DNA of 64,000 nucleotides from Schizophyllum amplum. Its lineage: Eukaryota > Basidiomycota > Agaricomycetes > Agaricales > Schizophyllaceae. The number at the start of each line of letters is the position of its first letter. Position 1 is the stretch's first letter. Positions 25,892-38,029 of this stretch are shown piece by piece. The stretch covers positions 372,001 through 436,000 of the forward strand of contig VDMD01000015.1 in NCBI GenBank assembly GCA_007026445.1. Direction: 5' to 3'. A program made the translations under genes and the position numbers. The notes beneath the pieces are model-generated. The model did no database searches, had not been told where the DNA came from, and saw nothing but the letters and a program-made list of their open reading frames with translations.

Positions 25892-27907
25892 CTAACCAGA
25901 ATGCTCGACGATGGTCGACACCAACTTACCGCCCTGGACGACCGTCTTCAACATTTCGGGCACCGGCTGCTCCTCAAACACGCCCTCCTCCTCGCCCTCG
26001 ACAGGCAGGCTGACGTTGATGCTGCTGCACTTGGCCGTTGTGATTTCCGTAGATAGACTGTCCTTGGACAAGTAGATCTGCCCGACGTCCGTCGAATCAA
26101 GTTGGATCATCGGACATACGCCGGTGATCTGGATAGCGAAGGACGGCGACTTGGTGACTGAGATCGACGAGACAACGGATTCGACGAGGATGGACGTTTT
26201 CTCGCAGTTTACTGGGATGCCGATGAGGTAAGCGAAGACGGACTGTACGTGAGTGCGCACCTAACGAGATCGCGTTGACCTTGCCCTTGATTACTACCGT
26301 CGATTTCTTGCAGCCGAAAAGGGTGACGGCCTGGTTAATTTGCACCTCGTCGAGAGTGATGGACGGCTCGTTCTCTTGGTACTCCTGCAACACTGTCAAA
26401 AATCGCCGCACCTTCGCAAGGCCCTACATACCACATTCCAAGTCTTGCCCTCAAGGGCAAGCTTGGCCGGCTTCTTCCCCATGAGTGCTTGCGGCTTGGT
26501 CGGTCTCAGGGGCTTCTTGCCTGGAGGACCTTCTCAAGTAAAGTGTGAGATCAGCCTATAGGCTCGGAGGTACGGGTAGGTCGACGTACTCGGTGATGAC
26601 GCGCCAGTAGAGCTCGGCACCGTGCTTCCTGCGCGCAATGCCGGGTTTTTGTGCGTCATCTCGCTCTTGTCGACCTTGCGCAAGCCCTTTGTGACCTCCT
26701 CGCCGCGGTTCAGCTCGGCGAAGACAGCGGCTGCGCCACCTGCGGGCGCAGCTGCAGCTGCAGGTGCAAGAGGTGCGGCAGGAGGCGGTGGCGGGGGAGG
26801 AGGGGGTGGTGGCGGGCCCCCAGCTGCCGGGGCGGCGGATGGAGCGGAGGCGGAGGATGAGTACTTGTCGATGGTTGTTCCCTACGAGAAGGCATGTGCT
26901 CTCAAGGTCGCAACGGCTCAGATATATGCTCACCTTCGGGTTCCAGACGAGACCCGTCGTATGATACTCCATCACATATTTGCGCATCTCGTCAAGAATT
27001 CCGGAAAATCCACGAACCCATTCAATGTGCTTCGGGTCCCTATCGATATCATCAGCACCATACTCAAGAGGCGGCACAACTACGCACTTGTCCTTGAACT
27101 CCTTCATCACTCTGTTCCCATAGTACGACACGCTGTCCTTGATCTCCCCGATATACGGTCCCGGCTTGACCTGCCGCGCGCGTCAGCACGCGTTCCCCCT
27201 CTCCTCCCTTTACCCGGTCCTCCACTCCTTTACATACCTGCACGACCCATCCGATGCACGGCGCGCCCTCCGCGAGCACGGTCAGGTGGTTAAGCCAGTC
27301 GCGCTCCTTGCGGTTTGCCTCCTTGCACCGCTGCACGGCCTCGATATCCTTCTGCAGCGGGATCAGCAGCTGCTCGATCGCCTTCCCATCCGGCTTCTGG
27401 CACGCGCCGGCCTTGCGCAGCAGTCCGCTCAGGTCCGCGAACTGTTTCTCGACGAGGGTGACCTGGGAAGGATAGCATCAGTGGGGTGTCCATGCATCCA
27501 TCTACGCGCGTCCACTCGTCCGCGCGTTGTGTATACACGCACCGCCTCGATGACCGCAGGGCCTGCAAAGGATTTGGTGAGCTCGACGAAGGGCTTAATC
27601 TTCGCCTGCATGATCATCTCCTCGTACGCGACGACACTCTTGGGATCTTCCGCGAGCGCCGCGCCCGACGCAGCGGGGACGGCAGCAGCAGTGGGCGTCG
27701 GGCCCGCGCTCGGCGGCACAATCCCCTCGAGCTCCGCCTCGCTGGGGTTCGGTGCAATCGGGGCGCCCTGCGCCGCGGCGATGTCCTCGAGACGCGACGT
27801 CGCGGCCTCGAGCCTGTTTGCCTTCCTCGTTAAGGAGGTGGAAAGGGGGAGTTGAGCATTGCGCACCGCTTAATAATGGTGGCGAGCGAGTTGAGTCCTC
27901 CGGACAT
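25892..27907 (-). CDS. SRV2: Adenylyl cyclase-associated protein (CAP/Srv2)
   Basis: Actin regulator that recycles cofilin-bound actin monomers and, in yeast, links Ras to adenylyl cyclase; cytosolic, at cortical actin. Seen in order: ATG 27905-27907 with MSGGLNSLATIIKR, an intron, then RLEAATSRLEDIA (oligomerisation/cyclase-binding helix), the helical CAP-N domain (VVAYEEMIMQAKIKPFVELTKSFAGP, GPYIGEIKDSVSYYGNRVMKEFKD), a polyproline tract of about 13 Pro, the WH2-like KGLRKVDKSEMTHKNP, and the beta-helix CAP-C domain (VNCEKTSILVESVVSSISV, SINVSLP, EQPVPEMLKTVV), ending HSG with the stop at 25892-25894. All parts of the family are present. The first intron is at about 27816-27867. Confidence 0.95.
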
Positions 27908-28402
27908 TGTTGGAAGGGTGAGAGGGGACGAAGAGGGTGGTGATGTTGTAAGGGAGGCGGAGGCGATTCGCGTCGCGATTCAAGATCGGGGGCGTGGGAA
28001 TGATGTCGCGTGCCTCACAGGTCACGGTGATGTTGGACTTTGTTCTTGACCTTCACACAGCCATGACCCTTGCTTATTCTTCTGCCGTCCATCCTACAAC
28101 CTGACTGGGACCCGTGCTAACAGCATGCGGAAGTCATAAACAATAAAGAGGAAGATGCTGCCGCGCATTGCTGCCTGTGGCAGGCTCGTGCGATAGCGAC
28201 AGTCGACACCGCTATGACCGCCTGGTCCTTGTCTACGCTGCTTCTCGTATTGTCTTCATGAGCTCGTTAACGGTGCATTGTCATGGTCCAAAGGTATAAA
28301 AGGAGACCCGACCAGGTCAGCCGTTCTTCATTTTGAGAACCCAACGACCCCCCTTCAACCGCCTCTTTCATCCAATCTCGAGGTTCTACTAGCCCGCAAA
28401 AC
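27908..28402. other. Divergent promoter region
   Basis: 495 bp between the start of the CAP gene (minus) and of the next plus-strand gene. It contains the TATA element listed next; nothing else distinct. Confidence 0.55.
28295..28302 (+). promoter_or_regulatory. TATA box of the 28403 gene
   Basis: TATAAAAG, 101 bp before the ATG at 28403, in the expected orientation and distance for a basidiomycete core promoter with a 60-70 nt leader. Confidence 0.65.
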
Positions 28403-29003
28403 ATGACCTCCTTCGTTTCCAACTCCAGCTCCTCTGCCACCCCTAGCACCAACGTGAGCTTCTAACATAAGTCCATACGGTCGAATGATTCTAACAGTCC
28501 TACAGCCGGGTTATTCGGAGTCCTCACCCACTCTCCAGGACGCGCAGCTTCTATTCGACTTCGCCAGGACCCCCGTCGACTATAGCAAGCCACCCGCGCA
28601 ATACTTTGTCCCACCTATACACTCTGCCGTACCTTTCGTCCCGGGCGAACTTGCATGGCCAACTCGGCTCCAGGCTCCCTCCGACGCTATGGACGTAGAC
28701 GAGCCTCCTCTTCCCGCAGGCGCGGATGACGGCCCTTCGGAAGAAGATATGGGTTGTGCTCAGGCACTGCTCAATCTAGCCATCACCTCCCCGAAAAATG
28801 CGATGCCTAACAACGCCACTCAAGCCTCTACCAACCTGAACGTCCTCGCCTTGTGCGCCGCTCATACTCTCGGCAACGCTCACACTTCGCTTGGATCGGA
28901 TCCGCACAAGCCATGCGTGGCCCCCGGCTGCCCAGTGCAAAAATCCGCGAGACCCCGGCTCATAAGCGAGAAGGCGCGACGCTCCAGCATCAGTGCGATG
29001 TAG
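28403..29003 (+). CDS. Small orphan protein (B)
   Basis: Two exons, joined across an intron at about 28454-28504 (GTGAGC to TACAG), give about 182 residues. The first exon is Ser/Thr-rich (MTSFVSNSSSSATPSTN). The rest is rich in Pro and Asp/Glu, with two helical segments of similar pattern (SPTLQDAQLLFDFAR and PSEEDMGCAQALLNLA) and a basic C-terminus with Cys pairs (CVAPGCPVQKSARPR). No signal peptide and no recognised domain. A good TATA element at 28295 supports a real gene. It possibly belongs with the orphans at 21549 and 43424. Function unknown. Confidence 0.55.
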
Positions 29004-29352
29004 CTTTGAATAGCCGGTTAAGTACTCTATGTATGTTCCCTTTTGCTCCTATACTCTATCTCGGACTCCCTGCTTTTGGACATCAGACAAGCAGATAATT
29101 GTTACTGTACACCATTCACCTATTAATTACTTGCGTTCACGTCCCATTACAAGCCCATATGCATTTTAGACAAGGATGCCCAGGAAGCGCTCCTGAGTTT
29201 TTTCGTCATAAGAAGTTCCCCACCCTCAATTGCAACCTACGGCTGGTGGGGCCGACGCGCTGTGGCGCTTCAACCTTGTCCTTCACCCCCCGTGTCGACG
29301 TGACCCTCACATCACCTGTGACTTTCTGCGACCTCTTTTGTCTTCCACTGTC
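29004..29352. other. Short intergenic region
   Basis: 349 bp between two plus-strand genes; presumed 3' flank and promoter. No distinct element seen. Confidence 0.5.
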
Positions 29353-30243
29353 ATGTTAACAACAACAACACCACCACCAGTACTGGCAACTCGTCCACCC
29401 ACTGTGCAAGTGGCATACACAAGCCACTACTGCGAGGAGAACGTGTATCTGCTCCTCCAGACCCTCGCGTCCGACGCCTCTGTCGCCGACACATGGAACG
29501 CGTACGCTGTCTTCATCTCGAACGAAACGAAAAGTGCTCGTCTTAGTCTATCCCCTTCTGCTCAAGGCTCTCCGTCTAACGCGGGAATTTGCATCGCTCG
29601 TAGGTCGCGCTATGGAACCAGAAGCTCGCGCCTGAAGATAGTGTTATGCCGGTCGTATGGGACTACCATGTCGTCGCACTGCTTAGGCCGAAAGAGCCTG
29701 AAATCTCCCAAGAGTGCGAGGAAAGGGTACTCCCTCAAGCTTGGATCTACGACTTCGACAGCCGAATCCCGACACCTGTTCTCCTGGAGGGTATGTCCAT
29801 GATGCATGGATAAGAATCACTCACCGCCGTCCTGCGCTGATGCTTTCTCTTCTACTAGAATACCTAGAGGGTACCTTCCGTGATGAAGTTCCTACGCAGT
29901 TTCAGAGGTCTGTGGTGAGGTCCACGAAGGTAGGTACTGCTAGCTGACTCGTACAGCCTCTTCCGTGTCGTCTCCGCCCAGGAGCTCTTCGATTACTTTG
30001 CGTCTGACCGCAGTCATATGGTACTTCTTCTGCTCTATAGCGGCTGCGAAGTCTCATCATCCCTGTCAGCTTTCGAGCGAGGCGTCCCTCGTGTACGTCA
30101 AGCCCCCGCCGGGGCATGCGGCTATCCGGGGAACCAAGGCCGTACACGACACTAATCTTATGGGGAGCTTTGTGAATATGCGGAATGAGGAGGACACGTA
30201 CGGGCGTGTCGTGAGCCTGGAAGAACTGCAGGGGTGGTGTTAG
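29353..30243 (+). CDS. NTAQ1: Protein N-terminal glutamine amidohydrolase (NTAQ1), with a 1-nt problem at exon 1
   Basis: Deamidates N-terminal Gln to Glu in the Arg/N-degron pathway. Seen: HYCEENVYLL with catalytic Cys27, AYAVFISNETK, then VWDYHVVALL with the family-defining WDYHV and its catalytic His, WIYDFDS with the third catalytic residue, SLFRVVSAQELFDYFASDRSHM, and the GRVVSLEEL end before the stop at 30241-30243. Five exons. All later introns splice in frame, but the first does not. Exon 1 ends in a run of four A (29530-29533) before the donor GTGCTC, one base more than needed to meet the acceptor at 29603 in frame. No other donor or acceptor in the 70-nt intron repairs this. It is either a real frame break or a homopolymer error in the assembly. 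Confidence 0.85.
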
Positions 30244-30629
30244 AGTAGTAGTATGATGTGCAAATGATGGTCCATGTTTGCCTGTGCTTGCCCAATTCAC
30301 ATACGGCGCGATCATGAAGTAACTGTTTCTCCGTTCCACCGGTCACCGCTGCCGGTCAGTCTCGTCGCGTCGCTCTCTTCAACATTTCGTCTTCCCATCT
30401 ATCCGGATTTCTGCTATCTTGTTTATAGTTCTAATTTCTTCTGACTTTGCTAGTCGCGCTGGTTAGGAATTGCCTTCATCAGTATCTAATCCACCAACAA
30501 CTCGTGTTCCACACGTTGCGCTCACCTTCCTTGTCCGTCTTGCTTCGTGCCCCGCCGCAATACGCCCTGACCTGACCCGGCAGTCCCCAACTATAACAAC
30601 GTGTTTGGCACCGGCCGCGCACATCACCC
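30244..30629. other. Intergenic region
   Basis: 386 bp between the NTAQ1-like gene and the large disordered protein, both on plus; presumed terminator and promoter. Pyrimidine-rich stretches near 30360-30450 are common just upstream of fungal start sites. Confidence 0.5.
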
Positions 30630-33600
30630 ATGCATCGCTTCAGGTAAGTTGGACTGTCACCCACGCTTTTCCCGGACTAGCATCGTCCAGGCGCGCGCTA
30701 TCCGCCACACTACCTCTCTGATTAGATTACCCCGCGGCTAACCCATCCGCACAGGAAACGCTCCGACGCGAAGCGCCAGCAGGTCAGCCTGGAGGTCCAT
30801 CTCGCCCAGATTAGCGAGCAGCACGACGGCCGGCTCAGCCCCGGCGCGCTGCCCCAGCTCCCGCCAGCGAGCGACTTCAGGACCTCGTTGATTCTCCCAG
30901 AGTGCGTCTGCTGTGCCCAGCCACTGTATGGTTCCTGACAGCGCTCTCACAGCCTCTCACGACGCTTCACTCTCCTCCGCGAGTCCGTCGACGCAACCGC
31001 GCTGCGCTCACGCTTCGCCGAGCAGCGCGCGCGCGGCGCAGAGTACCAGGTCTCCGCTGAAGAGGAGGACATGATCCTCGAGACATTGGGCCGCATACGC
31101 TCCCCGAAGCTCAAGTCCGACAACATCGACCATGACCAGTCCACGTCCATGTCCATGAGCGACGACGGCCGCTTCTCCCAGTTCTCAACCTTCACCCCCT
31201 CCGTCACGTCTACTCCGCAGAAGGTGCCGTCCAGCTCAACCCTGGGATCAGAATTCTCGAACCACGCAGAGCAAGGATCAGCTACACACTCATCCCCCAG
31301 CACGCCACGATCTGCGAAGCGATACAGCAACAACTTCTTCGGATCGAATAAGTTCAAGGATTATTCGTACATTCGGGAGACCCAGCGGGCGCGTCTAAAC
31401 TCCCAGGACAGCTCTACTAGCGCCCGACGACCCGCTCGAAGCAATGGTTCCACGCTGACGGTGGAGAGCGATCCGTTCATGGCCGCCCCCCGCTCGGCTC
31501 CACCGTACTCTACGAAGCAATTCGACCAGCCGAAGACGGCAGCTTCGCTGCGTCTCGGCAAACGGGCATCGAGAGCACTGGAGGCCGTTATCAAGGAGAT
31601 TGAGGAGGAGGGCGGCCTCGAAGAGGATGACTACCAGACCTCAAATGGGCGTGAAGGTGATCGTGGCGACGACGATGATCACGGCTACGAGATGGAGGTC
31701 CATATACAAGATGAGCTCGACGGTCATGTGGTTCTGGGAGAAGATGTCATGGAAGCCGCGCAGTCTTCGTCGCGACAGAGACCTATTGAACCGGAGGACG
31801 GCGACGAGATTGTCATCATGCCTCGAGTGAAGATGAACGTGCGTGTGAATTTCTCTCTGGAGATGCGGGGAACCATGCATGCGACCATTGTTTCCTTTTT
31901 TGTTCCTCCCCTTGTACTTTTAATTTCCGACATCATGCTTGTGCGCCCGGCCAAATTTCAACACCTTTCTTCTTCCCTCCACCTTTCCACTGCCTGTGCC
32001 CTCAGACGCCGGTTACGTCTGCCTCGCGCCTTGTTCCCTCCCTGCCTCGCGCTGTCTCCATTTCCATCACATCTAGCCGACTATCTTTCATTCTTGTACA
32101 AATTTGCTGACGGACCGCACAGCCTTCCCAAGAACAGTCGCCGCCAACATCCGACACGGAAGAGGACCATCGCATGAGTTTACCTATCCCAATGGCTATC
32201 CTTCCGGACGCCCTGGACCCCAATGACCCTTCTTCCCACTCCGTCGCTACAACGGACGAGGCGCCGCAAGTGCAGCACTCATCCTCGGCCCGTGCATCAC
32301 CCATCCCCTCCCAAGTGACGCCTGGCTATATTCCTGGTATGCCGCGTCCTATGACGCCCAGGGACGATATCGAGGAGCGCTCGCACTCAACAACGCCGCG
32401 TGCAACATCCCCCACACATGGGCACACTCATTCGTCGTCGTTCATGGCGTCGACGACGTCATCATTCGCAGCAACGGGCTCAGGCATGTCTTCCTTCAAC
32501 GGGTCAGGCAGCCTGGCAGCGAGCCTTCTCCGTCGGGAATTGTCGAATCGTGGCTCCGGATCGCCGCGGTCTGGTTCTCCTATGTATCAGCGCGCGGGGG
32601 ATGGGGCGGACAACACCACGCAGCATTCCTCTAATCCGAGCTACTCCTCTACATACTCCTCGAATAGTTGGCGACGCCCAGCGTCCCCGCTATCCGGTCA
32701 GGCTTACCAACCCTTCAGCAACGCCGTCTCCGCACCCGATCTCTCCAGGACCCCGCGCCCTACAGACGAAACGTCTCCCCCTCGACAGAGTACTTCGTCG
32801 CGCCCCGAGACATCTTCAGCGTTCTCGCACGCCTCCAAAAGCGCATGGGCGCACCACCGCGACGCGAGCTGGACGACGAGCGAGGAGGTGCACGCGCAGC
32901 AAAATGGTTCCGCGGGTGATCAACACGGATCGGCATCGACCCGATCACTCCGATCACCCGCTCTTCCCGACTCGCCTCTCCTTGAAGCCATTCACTCGCT
33001 ACACGCCGTCACGCGCGGCATGGCCAGCCCGCCTCCGTTCGACACCCGGCCCATGTCGCCCATGTCCCTTGGCGGCGGGGGCGGCGCTGGTGGCCCTGCG
33101 CACTCGCCGAATGCGTCGCTCGCCTTTGACTCAAAGCGCTCGTCACGCCAGAATCACCCAAATAGCCCGTATAGCAATGGGATGTTCTCTCCGATCTCGG
33201 GGTCGTCGAGGAGCTCGCTCGAGTCCTCGGGCTCGAGCTACCACTCGTCGGAGTGCGATGGGAGAGATAAGGTATGGGAGGTCTTTGGGGATACGGACGA
33301 GGCGCGTGAGCCGAAGTGGCATGATATTCCGGAGGGGACGCCGCAGGATGGTGCTCGCGGCGCAGGCGTTGAAGACGATGAGGCGATCGTCCAAAGGATT
33401 GCCGGTCTGACGAAGGCCGACTTCGCGAAGATCCAGGACAGGCTCGTCGAGGCTTCCAGCATGCGCCAAACATCCGTCGCAGATCATAAGGAGCGTGCCG
33501 CGTCGCTGAGGAAGAGGAGGCCGTCAACGGCTCATTCGAACTATTCCTATAAGGACGTTGTTCGGGTGCGTGCTAAGCCATATTGCATAGGCCATGTCTG

Positions 33601-36264
33601 ACAAGTTTGCAGGCCGCCACTTCTGCCAGTCCACCTCAGTCCCCCACCATTGCTTCTCAACGTCCATCTGACGACGATATCGACTATGAGGCCAATGCTC
33701 GCGCCAACGCGCTGCTAAACTCCGTCGTGGACAGCATCAGGACAACAGGCCCGCTGTCACCGCCGCCCACCTCTCCCCCTTCGGGTCCGCTCCCCGCTCA
33801 GCCCAGGCAAACGCAGCCTCTGAATGCAACACGCAAAGAGGCTCCTCCCTCTTTGACCATTCCCCAGATCGGTAACGCGCGCGACCTCTCCCCTGCGACT
33901 CGCCGCAATCGCGACCTGGCACACCTGCTCTTCGGCGCGGGCGAGGAGGCGGCTGAGCAGGATGAGGACCAGGGACAGCAGATTACGATGCATGCGCCAA
34001 GGCAACCGTCGGATGCCAGCACCCCTGGCATTGACCCTCAGACGCCGGCGACGTTCCCCATGCTGTCGCCTAAAGAACACCCGCCGATAACACCTTTGAC
34101 CGCGGGTGGTCCCTACAGACTGAGGAATCCGTCCACTCCCCGCATACCCCAGACGCCCGAGGAAGAAGAAGAGCTTACGCGGGAGGTGCAGCGTAAGGCG
34201 GACGCGGCTATGGCTGCTCTGCGCAAGTCCCCCTCTGCGACGAACCTGGCGGCCAATGTGCAGAATGCGCCTCCTAACGGAACGCGGAAGCGCATTAGCC
34301 CGCACCAGATATCCACTCCCAAACTGGTATCCGCGTCCACGAGCGTCGACGCGATCTCCCTCAACTCTCCTGGATTGCCTCCAGGGCATCAAGGTACCAC
34401 GTCGTCGAAGATCGGGATGAGGCTCAAGAGACTGCGGGGCACGTTGCGAGGCAAGGCGCCTGTGCTTCCGACAGGGGAAGAGGTCACACCTTTCACTTTG
34501 GGTGCTCCGCCGTCCGCGGCCACTCCACCGCCACCAACTTTCCGCCTGGATCCCTCTCCTCCGCAGACGCAAGCATCGACACCAGCCGAAAGTACGCATG
34601 ACAGTACAGGCGGTGCAACTGGTCTATCCAAGTCCGCATCCGGTCGCGGGTCGGGCTTCAAAGGACTGTTCATGTCGCGGCTGCGTAGCAAATCACGCGC
34701 GGGTGATAATACGCCAGACCTGGACCGCAGAGAAGTTTCGCAGCCGATGCATAGTGCGACCGCGTCCATGTCTGCCATGTCTGCTTTGAACTTCGGTGAC
34801 AACCGGATGCGGACTGCCAACGAGAACGCGTACAGTGCTCCATTGCATAGCGCGCCTCTACTCTCGCGACCATACGCCGAGGAGCAAGACAATGGTTTAC
34901 GTGATGCTTCGACCTCGTCGAATGAGCCATCGTCGACCGAGGACCAGAGCAGCCGAGGGTCTGATGTACAGGCGCTCAGGCAGCTCTTTGACGCTGCCTC
35001 CAACTTGGGCCTTGACCCTGATGCTTTGGGAGAGCTTTTGAAGCGCTCTGGCTCGACCTCATCCAAAGCACCGCGCAAGTGGATGTCGCGAAGCAATTCC
35101 GTGTCGACTGCCTTCGAATCCAGGCCAAGCACGACGATGGAGTCGCGCTCCATCCCTGACATCGCACGGGACTCGCCCGTCCCGGAGGAAGCATCCACGT
35201 CCACCTCCCCGGAGCCCATGCATCGCAGCATGTCCCGCAAGCGCCAGGCTCGCCCCAGCATGGAAGATACTCGCAAGAGCACTGTTGTGCGCCGCACTAT
35301 TATCTTTCCATCCAGCACGCGGATGTCGAACTTTGATCTTGGCTCCCTGATGAAGACGCCGAAGGGCCGGAAGCGTGCGAGCACGTCCTCGGTGCTGTCC
35401 AACCGCTCAGTGCAGGATCGGGCGCCGACCCCGCCTCCACCGCGGGCGTCGATGGCGCGCCATGGGTCCATGGACGAGCCGCCACCTGTGCCTACACTGC
35501 CGCCTTCGTTGTCGTCGCCGACGCAAGAAACGTTCCTCGCGGTCCCTCCTGCCCGCCCTAGTGTCTCTGGAGATCAGTCCAATGCGGAAGCGTACGATGC
35601 ATTGTGCGTACATTTACTGAATTTTCGACAATGTAACTCAACGTCTACAGCTATGATATGTACTCTGGCGAGGCTCGTCAGACTCCGACGAGTGAGCCTG
35701 ACCCGAATAACAGTGGACCTGGCGTAGAAGTCATCGAGCTTGCGAACGGCGAGATGATCTGGTCAATCGTTGACGGTCTGCGTGACGATGACAGGGAGTC
35801 GTTGTACACTGGTCGGGCGAGTTTCGCATCGGAATACTCTGTCGGCGGCGACAGCATGCAGGTCACCTTCAAGGAACGCGGGCAAGGTAGCAAGCGACAG
35901 TCCATCAGAAATAGCAGCATGTCTGCCTTTGGGTCGTCGCTCAAACCACCCGCAGCCGCCGGCGCTAATCGTCCGGAGACCAAGGTATGAAAGGTATTGT
36001 TGTCTTGACATCTGTGACACCTACTGACGGATCTCCCCTCAGGTGTTCTACTCCTCGACAGCGCAGATTGGCCGCCTCATTGAACAGCTGGCCAACTCTG
36101 GCTCGGACGCCGGCGCATTCAACTTCGCGCAAAACACGCATGGGCAGATGCAGCTGCAGTCGCAGCCACAGTCGCATTCCTCGTCGTTCATGTCGTCCAC
36201 GGACTCAAACTGGACGGTGGAGGAGCGCCTGGAACACATGCTGGGATCGATGAGGCCCGTCTGA
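30630..36264 (+). CDS. Giant intrinsically disordered protein, unknown function
   Basis: About 1,700 residues in seven or so exons. ATG 30630 opens a five-codon exon; after an intron (30644-30752) comes a folded-looking helical start (RQQVSLEVHLAQISEQ, SRRFTLLRESVDATALRSRFAEQ, AEEEDMILETLGRI). Then follow long Ser/Pro/Thr-rich stretches with short islands (RLGKRASRALEAVIKEIEEEG, DRLVEASSMRQTSVADHKERA, YEANARANALLNSVVDSIRT, KIGMRLKRLRGTLRGKAP). The C-terminus is the best conserved-looking part: GVEVIELANGEMIWSIVDGL, then VFYSSTAQIGRLIEQLA and WTVEERLEHMLGSMRP. The 284-nt intron at about 31839-32122 is unusually long here. I recognise this end as typical of uncharacterised basidiomycete proteins. 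Many Ser/Thr-Pro sites suggest a phosphorylated scaffold, perhaps in polarity or cytokinesis, but that is only a guess. Confidence 0.75.
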
Positions 36265-36577
36265 TTGGACCCTCATCCCGTCGTCGGTCGCTATACCTAT
36301 GAACGGACGAATACTCACTAAGAAACATGTGAAGCCATATATCTGCGTCTCTTATGATATCCTCTATCGCGTTCTGTTATCTACTCTTTTGTGCATGTCC
36401 ACAACACGTTTGGCGCTTTTGCGTTGCTGACCCGCGTTCTCATTCATGCGTCCATCGTAATAACATACTCTGCGATACATAATGCTTGTAAAGATACAAC
36501 TTTGGTACTTAGTACATCATCGTTGCGTACATCGTCCTTCCTGCTCGTGGTATTCATGGGCATAACTTTTGCTGGAG
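36265..36577. other. Convergent 3' flanks
   Basis: 313 bp between two genes that end toward each other. Nothing else seen. Confidence 0.5.
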
Positions 36578-37312
36578 TCAGAACGCGCGCGGCGCATCTA
36601 GATGGCGATTGAGACAGAGGGTGACGATGACCTCGACGAGAAAGGCGTCGTGGTCGAAGATATACTCAAGAATACCATGCGAGGGCCCAACGCTTGTGCC
36701 TCGCGTGAAGCGGCGGTAGGTAGCGATAACATGCGATCCGGCATACAGCTTGTGAGTGTCGTTAAAATGAATGATTTCTGAGATCACGTATGCGCACTCA
36801 CATCGTATGACAGATTATCGTACCCACCCCGCCGCCACTCGCATTTCTTCCCCGTCGTTGAAGGAAAGGCGCGTGCGCTGTATTGACAAGTCGCGTCAAA
36901 TCACTGTTAATAGAGCATTGCGCTTGCTTACCTGCTGGATGAGCCGGGGCCGAGAAGCTGAGAGGCATGCAGATGGCGCGCGCCAATCGTAACACGTCCC
37001 AAGTGGTCCCCTGCGCTCCAGTCTATGGTAGCTACGACATCGCGGTTATTCTTCTGTATCTAGCCGCGCAAAATCAGACTCATCATCCAAAAGCAACATC
37101 ACGGAGCGCACCGTTGTCCTCGACCCGCCGTGCGTCGTTTCGACGCAGAACAGATGCGGCTTGCTATCCTCGCCGATGACGACGCACGCGCGCGGGTCGT
37201 CCGCGCCCGTGTAGAACAGATTATGCCACGAGTCCGCGTCGCGACCATGCCAGCCCGAAAGCCTCGCGTCATGCCTGGGAGCCAGATTCTGCCACGTCCC
37301 GCTTGCCATCAT
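36578..37312 (-). CDS. DUF6593-like protein
   Basis: Resembles the basidiomycete DUF6593 family (unknown function). Four exons can be joined in frame on the minus strand. The first runs from MMASGTWQN to HGGSRTT and contains CVVIGEDSKPHLFCVETT. The second contains NNRDVVATIDWSAGD and LGRVTIGARHL (the family's typical VA-I-W and RVTIG strands). The third ends in GKKCEWRRG, matching the family's DGKEYKWK-like strand. The last begins EIIHFND and ends APRAF at the stop 36578-36580. The N-terminus is uncertain: upstream frames (37378-37719) could add a Pro-rich leader with PPSYTDT. Introns are short (about 50 nt). The family assignment is by recalled motif pattern, not by search. Confidence 0.6.
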
Positions 37313-38029
37313 CGCCCTGGTCTGTCGAACTCAGGGCTCGCCAGCCTCTCGCTCTTCTTATAGGCCCATCGCCCTTCCTATAGGCGCCTCGCCCTTCGTA
37401 TGCATGCACGCGCAGAGTGCGCCTCAAACCTTCGCATTCGGAAGCGCGCACCACGCCCACCATGGCACCATACCACTGCACCCGCCATGAGACGGTGACG
37501 CGCACCGCGCCCAGCGGAGGGCCCGTGGATGTTGCGTAGGCGATTGACATAAGCTGTCACGGTGTCTGTATAGCTCGGGGGCGCTTGGTAGGCGCGAGGA
37601 GGCGATATGGCGACGATTGCCGAGCGATCCATGTTTGGTGGGTTCAGCCGACCCACACTACAGCCATGTGTAGAGGCCATGTGCGACCGACCAGCACGGC
37701 AGTGTGCACGGGGTGGCACAGAAGGACCCTCATAGCGTCGAATTGTTCCCAGCGCCTATGGAAGCGCGCGCACAGGCCCCAAGGGTGGTCGGTCAGCATC
37801 GAGAACGCATGGCCTACCGTCATAGACTGCCACCGGACATACGAAGCCGTCACTCGTACAGATTGGACATGTAGCCCCAAACAATGCCTCTTACAGCAGT
37901 ATATCTACACAAGCAAGACACCGTAAGCACACGGTGTCGATTTAGGAGGGCGTACAATAGATGATGGACATTCAAAACCGGAGGTCAGCCGCGACGCAGT
38001 CATTCGCGCATTGCCATGCTCTCGCCGCC
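37313..38029. other. Intergenic region, possible 5' exon
   Basis: 717 bp upstream of the DUF6593-like gene and downstream of the BTB gene, both minus. A minus-strand frame at 37378-37719 with the segment PRAYQAPPSYTDTVTAYV could be a 5' exon of the DUF6593-like gene; I could not join it with confidence. Confidence 0.35.
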
